Assembly (NCBI GenBank): GCA_013398055.1
Contig: VZRS01000474.1
Coordinates: 310,001 to 374,000 of the forward strand
Reading direction: 5' to 3'
DNA: 64,000 bases
From: Ifrita kowaldi
Lineage: Eukaryota; Chordata; Aves; Passeriformes; Cinclosomatidae
Of the stretch, positions 1 to 12,801 are shown piece by piece (within the stretch, counting starts at the first letter, position 1; every line of letters begins with the position of its first letter). A program made the translations under genes and the position numbers. The notes beneath the pieces are model-generated. The model was not told where the DNA came from and searched no databases. It worked only from the letters and a program-made list of their open reading frames with translations.

Positions 1-3000
1 ACCTCTCACAGATGTGGAAGATCATCTAGAGCAGTGTAGGTGTGAGCTGCATCTTATATGGGAAGGGAAAATAACAATGATTGTGTCCTTGCTTTACTGA
101 GCAGTCAGGAATGACATGGGAGAGCAACAGAGATGTCAGGTTTGTAGAATTTAGCTGTGATCCGTTTTAGTTTGAGTAAATGTAACTGGGCAAGAGAAGA
201 GCAGTGAGCACTAGAGAGCATAGAGGACAGTGATTTTTCTTAGTTTGTCAACACACAGAATAGTTACAGATGTACTGGGCTGTACGTGGTTTGGCCAAGG
301 TGGAGTTCGCTTTCTTCATAGCAGCCTCTGTGGCACTGTGTCTTGGAATTGTGACTAAAACAGTGTAAGAAACACACACATGTTTTGGCTGTTGCTAAAC
401 AGCGCTGGAACAGCCCCAAGGCTATCTGTTTTTCACACTCTGCCCTCTCCTAGTGAGTTGACTGGGAAGGGGACATAGCTGGGACATCTGACCCAAATCA
501 GCCAAAGGGCTATTCTATGCTGTATAACATCTTTCTCAACAGAAGAAAACCCTGGCATGGGGTAGGGGTGAGGGTTGGTTATTAAACTGTCTTTATCTCA
601 ACACACAAGTTTTCTTGCTTCTTGTCTTCCCATCCCGCTGAGGCAGTGGTGGGAAGTGAGTACTGGGTGGGTGCTTCATTGCTGGCCGGGGTGAAACCAC
701 GGCACAGCAGTTACTGCACAGGTTAATGGAGCATCGGGTTCTGTGGCCCCTGATGCCTGCGATCTGATTGCCTTAATAAGGATATAGCCAACTGACAGTT
801 CTATGTCCTTAAACTCTGAGGCATTGAGGAACATTTTTGGGAACCAGAACACCAGGAAAAGTACCGTGCAGTTAAATGTCAGTGCCTAATGCTTCAGGAT
901 ACACATTTGCAAATGTAAGTCATCCAGTTAACATCCTTAAATCTTCTGACAGAGTTGAATGAAGCATAGACATAATTTTTTCCAGAAAAGGTGCTTTTAT
1001 TAGATAGACTGATTTAATAATCATTCAGTAAATAAGTACATTCTTCATTTTAACTGCATGCAGCACTTAGAATTTCCTGTCAAGGTGGTGCCACAACTGG
1101 ATACTTGTCCCTCACATTATATCTCTCACTGTATCCATGCCACCAAAAAATGCAATTTAGTCTTTGAGGATCTGTTCTTCACAAGAGGAAATGGTCATAA
1201 ATGTGTGACCTGAGGAAGAACAGGAATAGCAAGGGCATTTTGTGCTACGGCCACTTAGCTGAGGTCAATGGTGAAAGACAGTCCACTAGCTGTAAGGATT
1301 ATTCCTAGTATACGGATGAGGATGGGAAGTCCGAGCACTAAGGTGATCACTTAAAATTCAGATGGCAAGTAAACAGTGAAAGACTAAGAAAACTTTGCAG
1401 CATCATTCAGAAGATGAGCATAATTTCTTCTCCAGTTTGCAAATTTTAAACTTTTCTTCATTGATTGGGTTTTCTTGTCGTTCCTTGGAGACTATCTTGT
1501 CTTGTCCAGTCAACTAAAAGATGTCTAAAACCTGGAATTAGGACCGTGATATAAAAACATAGGTTTGAACTTCAACAGTCATGAACATTTCTAAAACTAG
1601 TGTTTTCCCGTGATGCTTAACAGGTAGCATCGCCTGGCACTCTGCTTGAAACTTTAGTGGAGAGCAAAGGCATGAATGCATGGTTATGCTGTTTTCAGTA
1701 GCTGACACTGTGGCAGGGGTGGGCCTGTTGCATCACGACTAGAGAAATTTGCATTCCAGCTGGTCCTCAGAGATCATGAGGGGTTGGCTGTGACTAGTCT
1801 TGATTTCTGATTATAAAAAATTAGGCACCCTGGTTGCCTGTATAGGTTTTATATCATTCCTGTCAAAGCGTAGACAGTTGTCTTGGAAACACTTGTGATC
1901 ATCCTACAATTGCTTTTTTGGGTAAATGCTTTTGAATGCCTTACTGGACTAGCACAAAACGGTCTGCAATCAGGATCGTAATGATGAATATGTGGACAAA
2001 GGAATACATTTTTTTGCTTAATTCTGCACGAAATTTTAATACTGCCCTAGAGTACTGCTGAAGATGATTTCAACCCAAAATTCTTTGTTCCCAGTGATTT
2101 TTTGGTCTATAAAATAATGTTTTACCAGCAGTAGTAGAAATGCTGTTTAGTACCAGAGCAAATATTGCACAGATTATAATACCTTTTTTTTACAAAAGTG
2201 GTTGCTATTTAAATACAATGATTATAAATAAAAATTTGAGGGAAATTCCTTAGGAATGGAAGAGAAAAAAAATCTTTTTTTATTGGGCAGATGTTACTAT
2301 GCCAAAGAATCAAACTAAATAGCATTCTTATGAAAATATGTTCTATTTTTTTATTTTCTGCCTATCATCTCCTCTCAGGTTTGTACAGAAAAACACTGGA
2401 TCAAAACACTTTGAAGTCAATGGGAGTTTTCCTATTGAGTGTCATGAGCTCTGTATCAGATGCTTATAACTTGTGCTAACATGCTGGACATGGGGAATCT
2501 GTTTCTCCACTGTTCATTCTCTGCTGAAAATGGAGACTGCAGTGTTATTTTTTTGCATCACAGTTTGCTGGACAGCCAATAGGTTTTACCTCATCCTGTG
2601 CTGATGAGGAAACTAACATCTTTTGATGACCTTTTTCAGCCTGTGCAGAGACCAAGTATAATGTTTGCCCTTCTAATGCCAACACATGATGGTTTTGAGT
2701 GTTACTGGAAATATGCTAAAGACAGAATGACCTTAGTCATGACAGTACTGGGCATCCACCTATGATAGCAGATGTTTCTGTCTTCTTCCTAACTTCTTCT
2801 GGTGGCCTTAAAGACCAAAGACAAAATGATCTTTAAAGAGAGACTTTACTTCTCAATAAATGAAATAATTTTGTTGGGGGATGTCTGAGACAGATTAATA
2901 AGCAATTCCTTGAAAAAATATTCATCACTTCTTACCCACTCATTACCACCTGCAGAAAAAAATATTTAGATCTGTTTGCTCAGTGATGACAGTGTTTCAT

Positions 3001-3775
3001 GATTAAATTTCTATGATGTTATTAAGGTCAAGGGAATTCCTCAAGTCAGTTGGTTTTGAGCAAGTAAAATTACAACAAGTGTTCAGGGCCTCTTTTGAGA
3101 AAACTTTTTTTTCCCATGAACCATTGCGAGTTTCTTTAAGCACTTAGTATTTCTTATGTATACTCTTTCTTTTCCTCTTGGATGAAAGTACAATTGAGTT
3201 AAAACAATCTTTCACTGAGAAGTACTTCATTTACAATAAGCATAACTATAGTAATTTTATCTGTCACTCAAGATGTTGCTACCTTGTAAAGCTACATTAA
3301 AAAAACCTTGCTGTTTTCTTCCTTGGAATAATTGGAAATCACGGTTGGTTAAGCAACATTACAGAAGGTCATCGTTTTTACAAATAAAAAAAATAGAAGC
3401 TAGAATTATCCAAAATAGTTGAAGAAAGACCTCTGGATATCTTTTTCATGTAGAAGCACATTTTTACGTAACAGTGTTTGAGAAATTGGCATCTGTCTGT
3501 CAAACATATGAGACAGTCTAATCAAATTTAGTTAATTCTAGTTAACAGTTGAGATATGTTTGAAACACTAATGTTCAGCTTGTTTGAGGTTATGTCACAT
3601 GAATAGATTTTGCATTCCAAGGGGTTTGGCTGTAGCTTGACTCTGGGCTTATTCACTGAAAAAAACCAGGGTGTGACATTAGGGCAAGTTGTAGGAAACA
3701 AGAACAAAGGGCCTGAGTTTTTTGTTGTTGTTGCATCACATTCTTATGAAATGGTATTGTAAGCCTCACAGGACA

Positions 3776-3920
3776 GGGAGAAGACAAAGAAAACTGGGAT
3801 ACAGAGCTGTAGAGTTGGATAAAACAATTTCTATTAAATGCAGAGCTCTGGGTCACAGAAAGGGTAAGTGATTTGACCAAAGCCACAGAGGAAGTATGTT
3901 GCAAGTCAAAGGCTGGAAAA
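3776..3920 (+). repeat. MIR-like SINE relic
   Basis: The stretch CACAGAAAGGGTAAGTGATT at 3855-3874, followed by TGACCAAAGCCACAGAGGAAGTA, follows the MIR core consensus (CACAGAGAGGTTAAGTAACTTGCCCAAGG and onward) base for base over most positions. An upstream piece, AAACTGGGATACAGAG, resembles the preceding MIR segment. MIR is an ancient amniote SINE and old copies survive in bird introns. The consensus is from memory and the borders are approximate. Confidence 0.55.
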
Positions 3921-6900
3921 TTGGTGCTCATGTTCTCAGTTATTTTTCTGCAAGAATTAGTGGGCATTTCAGGCAAATAACACATTTTTTTCTCATTCAT
4001 TGTCTTTATCACTCTCTTCCTATACTTCCTACATTTTGTTTTATCTCCTTATGTGACACTGCAAAAAAAAACCCAAAAAATCCAGGAAAGCAGTAGCTGC
4101 TATATTTTTACTGATGTGCCACATCATATCTCAAAGATAATTTAAACAAATTTCTGGTTTTCTGAAGACTTCTCACACAGTTTCTGAAAACCCTATTAGT
4201 ATGTTAGGTATTCTACATTTGGCATCACTAGAATAATTATTTTTGACTGAGTGTATAGCCAGGGGATGGTCCTAGTTTGCATTGTTACAATTTTGACTAA
4301 TACAATAATATCCCTGCAGGTCATTTGCAACCTGCGTATTCTATTTGCTGAAGCAATGTCATCTAAAGTAGCATTGTGAGAAGATGATTGTAAATTATTA
4401 AGTTAACATGTCTTAAGAAGTTACTGCCCTTGAGCTGAGATGCAGTAACTGATTGTGGCATGCCTCTCTTTTGTGACAGGTAAACTGTAGCTAATTTAAT
4501 GCTAATTTAAGTCACTATGCAGTACCTGATTGTCTGACCATACCTTAAAATCTATTCTTTTAAATACTTAGTTTATTTTTCTTTTCATGGTGAAGTCTGA
4601 GGTTGCTCACAAGCTATCTAAAGTTTATTTGTCTGGCAGATTCAATACAAGGTCACACATTTTACTCAGATGTTTCAGAAAATGAATTTTGTTCAGGGAT
4701 GTGTGTGGCACTGGAGAATGCTGCTGGGTTTAGATTCTGTTTCAGTGCAGGTGCATGGCAGCCCACCAGCCAGAATGGTTGCTCTGGCACAGGAATTGAA
4801 CACTCTGTCCTTGGGTACAGTGTGGCCTCTGTATCCTCTCTTTGAGTATCCTGCCTTTGAGTTGGCTGTGTTTACTGAAGTAAACACTGTTAGATGTTGA
4901 CATCTTTGTATTCAGTAACTGAAGTGGACTTTTCTTGGAAGTCTCTTAAGTGTTGCCATTCCCTACTAAATGTCTCTATATAGATATAATTTTGGCACAT
5001 TTTGGAAGGAAGGGCAAGGCATGAGCCAGAATGATCACTTAGGTTTCCTTTATTCAGTCTAGTCTTACATAGTACTGGCACAGGCACAGTGTTTTTGTGG
5101 CTGTCAGTGAAGTTCTTCATAGCCATAGAGTTATCTTCAGGAGAAGGAGATTTTCAGAACGAGACAATAAACAGATATGTGCTGTCAGAGGAGCTTTTGG
5201 GACAAGACAGGCTTCTGGAATACAGAGTGCAGACTGATAGTCAGGAAGTGCTCAGGTCCTACAATGAGTGCTGCCAAAGTACAGCTCCAGCTAGACAGTT
5301 TAAAAACCGAGACAGAGATCGTATCAGGCGTATTTTTAGAAAATAATTATGCACATTCTTTTGCATATATAGAATGATGGTGAAAATTGTATCATTCATC
5401 AGGCATGTTGGTTTAAAAAACCAAGAGATGCTGTTAGAGCCTGAGAACAGAGACATCATATCTTTGTGAGAGATTCACAGACGCTTGATTTCATTCATCC
5501 ACCCACACAGTCTGAGATAAGCATAAGAAAATTGTTCTACGTCAAGAAGGGAAGTTAACTGACTTGAAAAGCTGTCTTGGAGGTCAAGGACTTCTGTGAT
5601 AAATCTTCTACATTTTTATTTGATCAATTTTCTGATGTTTCCACATAAGAGTTGGTTGGTTTTATGTTTTCATGTTCTCAGAGCAGAGAATCCACATTTT
5701 GAAAAATATACTTCTGTATAGTAAGAAAGAGTGCTATCAATGAAACTGCTGTCAGTACCAATTAATGTACTTATTGCCATTTTCTTTCTTGTGATAATAT
5801 TTAATTCATTCTAACCTTAACAGAAATTGCTGTTAAAAAGAAACGAGAGTGAATCTCAGACAAAAAGAATTCAGCAAATGAGTTTGGCCTAGGTAGAATA
5901 TTTAACATTACAAAGAAAGCAACCAACTTCCTCCCTAATTATATTACATTTTTGTCACTGTCTGATGGATCCTTCACTGTTAAAAATTGTATCAGTACCA
6001 TGTGAAATCTGTTTTAACTGTGCTGATATGCACAGCTGAGGAACTGGTCCAGTATTACAAGCACCTATTGGGTCTCAGAAGTTGGATGGTCCTAATAGTA
6101 GCAAGCACGGTCACATTAGCACAGGCATCTTCTGGTTGTTTGTTGACTTGAGAAATCAAATTAGTTCAATAGTATGATATGCAGACTGTTTAGCATCACT
6201 GTTAGAAACATTTATTGTAGTTTTAGAATAATGTCCGTATTTGTGATGTTGGGTGTGCTTTGTAGTGATATGGCTGGTTGAGCTCCAAGTGCCTGACTCA
6301 TGCCAAATTAGAATGAGACTTTGTTCAAAAAAAAAAAATCTTACAAATAGGAAATTCCTGGAAAATAATTCAGAAACTCCCCAAATCTCATAAAGATTAT
6401 TGCTTAAGTTAAATGTGCTTGAATTGTATGAGACTGGCATTTCTACAAAATACTCAGATTTTGCAAGACAGCATTTACTGACAAACCATCAGTTAAATCT
6501 AGTTTACAGATTATCCTTAGTGTTCCTGTGAAGAATCTTCTCCTCTCATTTGGCTGAGTCACATCTGCTTTTGATTATAATCTCCATAAGAGATATTGTT
6601 TGGGTAAAACATAGTTCAGGTACCCTGTCCTATCTAACACCAACCACTATACTTTGGTTAAAATCTCACTTGCTTGAGAACAAAGTATCTGGTCTGCTAA
6701 TCTAAATGTTTTTGCACTGCTATATTCATGGCATCTACAGAGTTGCTTTCAACTGTCTTGCAGGAAAACTGAAGAGTTCTTGAAAGCAGCATGAATTGTG
6801 CATCATTTTTTTTTTACTTGATGTTGTTTTTTAGGCTTATGGACTGATCCTAGAAGGGAAAACTGATATTTCCAGTGAGACTATGATTTGCATGACAAGA

Positions 6901-7899
6901 ATTGCCTTTTTTTTCCTGAAAAAGCCTTGTACTTTTGGCATTATTCACAGAAGGCTATATGCAGTGTGCATACCTGTAAAAGCATGTATGAAGGCTTCAG
7001 AGAAGCAGAAATTTGTTTAAATTATTTTCAAAATATGATGTAAACTTGAGCAAATGGGTGTATGATCTGAAACCAAATTTTTTCTCATCGTTTTTAAAAA
7101 AGTTCTGTACAGATTTGAGTTGAGACTATCTAGCTGGGGCCTTCTGTGAAAACAAGGAAATAAGTTGCCATTCATCCCAACCTGTTCCTCCTAAAGTGGA
7201 AAATAGCACAGATTTCATTGTGCACTTTCAATGACTCCAAGGAAAACAATTCATAATATTTGTCCACTGAAAATGAATAGCAGTGACTGTTTTCTTAGAT
7301 ATGTACATTATTTTCCCACATGCATTATTTTCCAACATACATTTATATATGCCATTTATATGTGTTTTGGTTCTCTCAGAAAAAAAACCCCACTTTTTTT
7401 CTTTCCTAAAATTCATCATAGATAACTTGTAGTGGAGCCAGAAACTGCACATGCTTTCAATATACAGACAAGAGTATACTTTTGGAAAATACACTGTTGA
7501 TGGCACTGTTTTTCTTGTGTCACAGCAAAAGTTTATCTATTGAGGGCTATTTCCTCATGAAAGAAGGGGAAGGGGGAAGATAGCCTTTTAGATCTTTTCA
7601 CACTTTCTTCTTTCACTGAAAGAAAATAATTTAAATTCTTCCAGAATCTGGTTTTCTTGTCACACATTTTTGAAGGCATCTGTTTACTTACTAGTTTTCC
7701 ACTAAAGCTGCTTTCTGCAGTTTTTTGTTTGGAGTCTTCCTCTGTCATGGAGGGTGGGGAGGAGGAACAGAAAGTATTTGCTGTCAGGCTGGAATAATTA
7801 TGTTTCTGTTGCAATTGTGTCTTAAGTACTGTAATCTTTTTCATAGCAGTATTTTGCCATGACCTGGTTCACTGAAGAAAGCAACTCGTGTAAATTGGC

Positions 7900-8507
7900 C
7901 CTGTGCACAATCAGCACGGGGGGCTCAGGGCAGGGACAGGGCAGGGACAGGCCAGAGCCCGCTGGTGCCTGCCTGGCACTGACAAGAAGCTCTATCACAT
8001 TTGTGCTCTGACAGCCTCAGGGCTTCCTGGTGACTGTCCTGGCAAGGGCCCTTCCTGGGGAGTCCCCACTCTGGGGGACAAGTGACTTTCTCAGCTCACT
8101 AGGAGACAGGAGCCGACTCAGACCTTCTTAGACCTCAAGTCAGAAGTGTTTGGGAAGTATGAATGCTAACAGGGCACACAAAAAGCATATCAGCTGTGTT
8201 GCGTTTAGTATTGAATTTGGAGCCTGACAGCTTTAGTGCTGAGTGTATTTTCTGGGTGCCTTCCTGGCCTGAAACAGTCACGCACGTTCAAGGGTATAGA
8301 CATGGCAGCCCCCACTGCTGCCACTTGCTCCCCTTGCCTGTCGGGGCCCAGGAAAGCTGTTCCCCACCGCAGCCGCTCCCTCGCTGTCAGTGCTGTGGGT
8401 GTCGAGAGGCAACATCACCCCGTCAAGGCAGGCTGCAGCGTAGGGGTGGTGAAGGCCCTGCAGCAAGGGGACAAGGTGGGCTGTGCAGCCTCTCTGTGCT
8501 CCGGCAC
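7900..8507. other. GC-rich stretch with an 11-base tandem repeat, flanking a CR1 tail
   Basis: This segment is clearly richer in G and C than the surrounding intron and contains scattered CpGs. Near 7926-7951 the unit CAGGGACAGGG is repeated in tandem. It adjoins the 3' end of the minus-strand CR1 copy but does not read as CR1 itself. Open frames here look like by-products of the base composition. It may be an unrecognised repeat or a local GC-rich regulatory patch; I cannot decide. Confidence 0.5.
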
Positions 8508-9010
8508 ATCACAGAGTCACAGAACAGTTAATGCTGGAAGGGACCTCTGGAGATCATCCAGTCCAGCCCCTCTGCCAAGGCAGTGTCACCTAGAGCAGAT
8601 TCTGCAGGAACACATGTGGGTGGGTTTTGAATGTCTCCAGGGAGGGAGATTCCACAGCCTCCCTGAACAGCTTGTTCCAGTGCTCCGCCACCCTCAGTGT
8701 AAAGAAGTCCTTTCTTGTGTTGAAGTGAAACTTCTTGTGTTTTAGATAATGTTGCTCCTGATCCTCTCACTGGGCACCACTGAACGCAGAGTCTGGTACC
8801 ATCCACTTGGCACCCACCGTTGAGTTATTTATATGTATAATGAGAGCCCGTCTCAGACTTTTCTTGTCTAGACTAAACAGGCCCAGCTCCTGCAGTTTCT
8901 CCAGACCCCTCATCATCTTTGTGGCCCTCATCTGGACCCTCTCCAGTAGCTCGTTGTCTTCCTTGTGCTGTTTGGTTGCTCTTGTCCCCAGTACTTCAGG
9001 GGTCTCCCTT
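8508..9010 (-). mobile_element. CR1 non-LTR retrotransposon, 3' tail, 5'-truncated
   Basis: Read on the minus strand, this ends with the CR1 hallmark of direct repeats of an 8-base ATTCTGTG-like unit (on the plus strand TCACAGAGTCACAGAAC at 8509-8525). It is preceded by the conserved tail (plus strand CTGGAAGGGACCTCTGGAGA and following). Further in are conserved CR1 blocks on the plus strand such as AACAGGCCCAGCTCCTGCAG and CATCTTTGTGGCCCTCATCT. About 500 bases remain, so only the end of ORF2 and the 3' UTR are present and the copy cannot move. This is the best evidence for an avian genome. The high-coordinate border is approximate. Confidence 0.94.
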
Positions 9011-12000
9011 CCTGGTTTGTGGTTGGGGTTTTAAAAGCACTCTGCAGCTTTATAGGTTTTGGCTGCTGTGGAGATTTCTTTCCCTCCTCTTTGTCTTGCT
9101 CCCTTTTGTGTTTTCTGTTGGATGAGTTTGCTGTGTAATGGCAGGTAATGGCCATGCAGTAATCTGCACAAGTGGAGAAAGGCAAATGCAGGCTGAAAAT
9201 GTACCAGAGAAGTGTGTTGGAGCTACTGCCTGATTTCACAGCATCATGCAGCCAAGACAGAAGACATGAAATAATACACGGCCCCTTAACTGGCATAACA
9301 TGAGCAACGCTGTGCCTGCAGCTGTACTACAGCACTGCACCATCAACATGTGCCACAGGGAAGTATAGAGCCAGGAATCCTATTTCAGTTGTGGATTTTA
9401 TGCTTCTGTTATTTTTCAAATAACATTAAGGGGTCTTTTTCTTTCTAACTGTAAACCTTTTGGATACAGTCAAAGACTTAAAATTTCTTTGTATGCCAAA
9501 CTGCTGCTGAGGTGCTTTGTGTCTTTGGTGTTACATTCAACATCTTTATGATTCAGTTCTGCATTTCCGTTCTTCACAGGGCTGTTGTAATGCTTAACTA
9601 ATTAATGTCTACACATTGCTTAATGTCCTTGAGCACATAGAAACATAAAGCTACACATATATAGAGAAAAACCTAGTATTTCAGGCCTTCTGAACTCTGG
9701 TTTCAACCTGCAGTCACAAAACTGAATTGCCAAAGTGAGAAGCAGGAAAGAAGCTTTATGAGAAGCTGCAATGAGGAAAGGATATACAAAAGCATTACTT
9801 TTTTCTTTTCTCCCTACTGATTAACTGCTCCCAAATTATTTTACTTCCCAAATTTGAGGCAAGAAAAATAAAAAAAATAGTTATTGCAATAACGAAATGA
9901 TACCAGGAGAAGAAAAGGAAATTTTATGTCCAAAATAATAATGCTTGTCATGGTCTAGGTGACAATTTCTGGGTGGGGTAAAAAATAAAGAATCAGTATT
10001 TTCTGAGGTTCATTGTTCCATTAATTGTTGCTGTATTAGGGCAGGACTTCTTCCATCTTGTCTTTGGGATTGTGATTTACATTTAGCATCTGTGTTGCAA
10101 TGTAATGTAATAAACTACAATAACCTAAAATACTCATTTTTAAGTCAGCATACATATCTACAGACTAAGCAACTGTCACAATTTTAGTATTTGAGCGTGA
10201 ATTTTTACTACCTAGTTCATGGTTGGCTTATGAAGTTCAAAGATAGCAACAACAAGAATGAAAGGCTTGAGCTGATTTTAAATGAATTTTGACAGATTTA
10301 TAATCTGCTATCAGGGGTTCCAAAAGTAAAGACAAAAGCTGCTTTTGGAGGGTAGATGATTTCTTGAAAATTATTTTCTTGTTGAAATGAAGGGAATGAA
10401 CAGGCTCAGATGTTTATTGATTTAAATATGTAGCATTTTTATTTGTGAATGATTTTGAAATTGGTAATATCTAAGCTCAGTTATTGTGCAGTTAGTTACT
10501 ATGGATACTTGGTTTGCAAAATGTGTGGCTTTATGGCTAACTTCTGCCAAAGACCATATTGTTAAATAACATCTCTTTTTTTAGACAAACACATGAAGTG
10601 GCATGAGAGTATGTTAATAGTCATGCACACAGATCTCCAGAGAGAAGTCTGAATAAGTAAATATCAGTGAGCTTTATTTTGCAATTGTCATTTTATATGT
10701 CCTGGAATAGATGTGTCAGATTTGTATAAACAAAGCTTTTTAAATAATGTCTTTTATGTAGAAGTTCAGTCATTATTTTTCGTTTTGACTAAAACATCCC
10801 TGCTTCTGTCTTCCCACATACTGGTAGTGATGCAGCTCTCCTAAAGCCTGATCAGCTTTCCTGATCTTGACTGTTGTTATTCAGTCTTAGGGAAGTATTG
10901 TGGAGCGGATCATCTTTTAGTTATCAAGACCAAGTGTTCTTCACTTAATTTCTCACTTTAACATGTTACCACTGGTAAAAGATTTCTGCATTCATTTCAT
11001 TAACTGTTGTCAAGTACTACTCAGTGACATATTTATTAATAAGCAGCATGTAAAGAAGTCACCCAGCACAGCTGTAATTGTCTTCTTCCCATCTCATGCA
11101 CAGATCCTGGGACTGGTGCTGGCTGTTCTGCCTTGGGAATCCTCCCAATGGCCAGATTCTGTGTGAGAATCATATGTGCATTCAATAAAAAATAAATTTA
11201 AGGTTAATATTTCCTTTCTTACAGTAGTCCCACTGACAGGACTTAAGACACAACCATGTAACATGACTAGTTATAACTGGAATAGCAATATTTAAGTGAA
11301 TGGATGAGCCTTTCATGGGGCTAGGTTTGCAGGGTAACTTACTGAAGCAGGTAAGAAATGGCAGCAGTAACCTGTGAGCCACGCTTTTGAGGTTATTGCG
11401 AAAGCTCAGCTGAAAATAAAACTTGTCTCTAAGTGCTTGCATGAGCATGACCTCTTTCTAAAACAAGAGCAAAGCACAGAGATTTATTTCTCCATCATCA
11501 AATGACCAAGTTAGGTGACAATCTGAACCTTTTTACTTGTAAAGCAGCAGAGGAGAATAATTATGTGGTCAAGGTGTCAGTACTCGTTTGTTCAGTCATT
11601 CCTACGTTATACAATTGAGAGTGCAATATCCAAGTGATAGATGCTGACCAGGTACGAAGGTGTCAGTCAATGGACTCCAGTATTTCTGCAGCCCCCTTTC
11701 CAAGGCAAGGAATATGATTTATGTAGTAGCCCCAGTTGTCCCACTGATATTAACTCCTTAGTTAATAAGAGACAGATTTTGTGAATTGGTGAGTGTGCCT
11801 TGGAGCCAGGAACCTTGAGAACCATGGGCAGGTGAAGCTTCAGCTTCAGAGAGTTGAATTCAACGCTGCATTTATGTGCAGAGGCAAAAACTACTGCTGG
11901 CCATTGATTGCCACACTGACACCTTTAAGATCACACCAGCAGGCACTTTCAGGTAAATACTGTGTCTGAGCTGGATTGCTGCTTAGAACTACTGAGTGAA

Positions 12001-12737
12001 TTAAGTTGTGCCATAATTTTAAAAACAAAACTCTACCTATATTCTATTGCAGTCTGCATATCGTAACACATTTGAGCTGCTGATGGAATAAATTAAGTAT
12101 TAGCCTTTACTGCTATTTTGCCAGATTCTCTTATTCACATTCTATCCACAAACTTTTAATAAGTGCTAATTGAGAAGCAAGGTAGCTGTTTGATCTTGGT
12201 TTTGAATATCACCTCATGTAGTTTTGGGCTCTATTTTATTTCTCTTTATTAATTAAGTCATTTTATAGTGTTTGTTTGTTTGTTACTTTTTCTTCTCCCA
12301 CTTCTTATCTTCTTCATTAAAAATCATGGACATGTAACTCAAAGTTTGGAGATGTAGTTTGAAGAAACGGATGTAGAAGTCTAAATTTCATCCTAAGGGA
12401 TAATTTTCACATATTTGGTTTCAATATCTTACACAATTGGAATGACAGATTTAGATGATCCATCAAGTAGTAATAGCCCAATAAATTCTTCGATGTGGTG
12501 ATATCACAGTGAGAATAAAATGTCAAAAAAGTAATAACAGGGAAGCTTAAGATAAGTACTTTGTTCATGTCTAGTAAGAGCTTTGCCAATGAAAAGGGGC
12601 ACCTGTTTCAGCTTCACCGAGGAGGTGATGTTACTGACTGTCCATCAAAAAACAGTTGGACTCAGTCTGAAAAGACTGGCTACAAAGGCTAGATCATGAT
12701 TCAAACTTTGAAAATGTTTTGCTTTTTTGTTAGGATT

Positions 12738-12801
12738 AAAAACAAACAAAAAAAAAAAACCAACACAAAAACCACAAAAACAAAAACCAAACCAAAACAG
12801 G
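12738..12801 (+). repeat. A/C-only low-complexity tract
   Basis: The tract is built almost only of A and C, with units such as AAAAC and AACCA, and includes a 12-base A run. It is intronic and no function is inferred. Confidence 0.8.

Noticed and set aside
3653..4012. Minus-strand frame of 119 codons
   Set aside because: It lies opposite the MIR-like relic and has no recognisable protein features.
8163..8745. Overlapping plus-strand open frames of 122 and 169 codons
   Set aside because: They lie in the GC-rich patch and run into the antisense strand of a CR1 tail. They have no family motif and arise from base composition.
8928..9296. Minus-strand frame of 122 codons
   Set aside because: It partly overlaps the truncated CR1, but its translation shows no reverse-transcriptase motif and no sign of selection.
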